DNA of 64,000 nt from Flammeovirga sp. EKP202 (GTDB taxonomy: Bacteria > Bacteroidota > Bacteroidia > Cytophagales > Flammeovirgaceae). The stretch is from NCBI RefSeq assembly GCF_014534745.1, contig NZ_JACVVP010000005.1:62001-126000 (forward strand). Direction: 5' to 3'. Made by a program: the position numbers and the translations under genes. Positions within the stretch are counted from its first letter, which is position 1, and each line of letters opens with the position of its first letter. Shown piece by piece: positions 63,968 through 64,000 of this stretch. A model generated the notes under the pieces. The model worked only from the letters and a program-made list of their open reading frames with translations, was not told the DNA's origin and did not search any database.

Positions 63968-64000
63968 AATACACAAATTTATTTTCGGAATGAAAGCCTA

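Noticed and set aside
1-64000. CRISPR array, tRNA, rRNA or complete insertion sequence.
   Set aside because: No regular spacer-repeat pattern, no cloverleaf or rRNA blocks, and no transposase with a catalytic domain were found. The zinc ribbon at 7651-7720 belongs to the sensor fusion.

Overview
The window looks like a stretch of a marine, polysaccharide-degrading Bacteroidota chromosome, most likely Cytophagales and possibly Flammeovirga-like. This rests on two SusC/SusD transporter pairs, many Bacteroidota-style lipoproteins, type IX secretion (T9SS) C-terminal sorting domains, TAnnTTTG promoter boxes, low GC, and cysteine-type sulfatases beside fucosidase- and galactosidase-family enzymes. 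The genus cannot be proved from the sequence alone.

Region 1 (1-12 kb, + strand) is a polysaccharide utilisation locus: a SusC cut by the window edge, SusD, a probable surface glycan-binding lipoprotein, an unusual membrane protein that joins a 7TMR-DISM sensor to an IS1595-type transposase zinc ribbon and helix-turn-helix, and two secreted S1 sulfatases. The sensor gene overlaps the first sulfatase gene by one base (TAATG). Region 2 (12-26.5 kb, mostly - strand) is an accessory segment. It holds a Ser/Thr kinase with its PP2C phosphatase, a SUKH protein, an ACT protein, a DEDDh exonuclease, a quinone reductase, a two-component-propeller/SpoIIE hybrid, an ADP-ribosylglycohydrolase, a DUF4240 protein and a frameshifted DUF2262 gene. 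It also carries several families of hairpin repeats and a parS-like palindrome.

Region 3 (26.9-64 kb, + strand) is a second, larger degradation locus. It contains three paralogous ~105 kDa secreted proteins of a family I do not recognise (27.2, 57.0 and 60.4 kb), a 3110-residue T9SS-exported protein made of four beta-helix modules alternating with choice-of-anchor-D-like modules, a SusC/SusD pair, a GH36-type and a GH29-type enzyme, three more S1 sulfatases, a SUMF1-fold protein and small exported proteins. The enzyme set suggests a sulfated alga-derived polymer containing L-fucose or L-galactose together with alpha-galactosides. The exact substrate is inference.

The strongest unlabelled signal is a two-box promoter element found five times in region 3: before 27161, 30669, 45953 and 52857, and at the right edge pointing out of the window. 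The distal box (core GATTGAAAAAAG) and the proximal box (TTCTC-T-rich ... ATTGAA..AG) are 67-68 bp apart end to end every time. In three copies a TAnnTTTG-like -7 box starts exactly 46 bp after the proximal box ends. This points to one regulator controlling the whole locus. The dispersed repeats are also notable: small hairpins keep a core while both stem arms change together.
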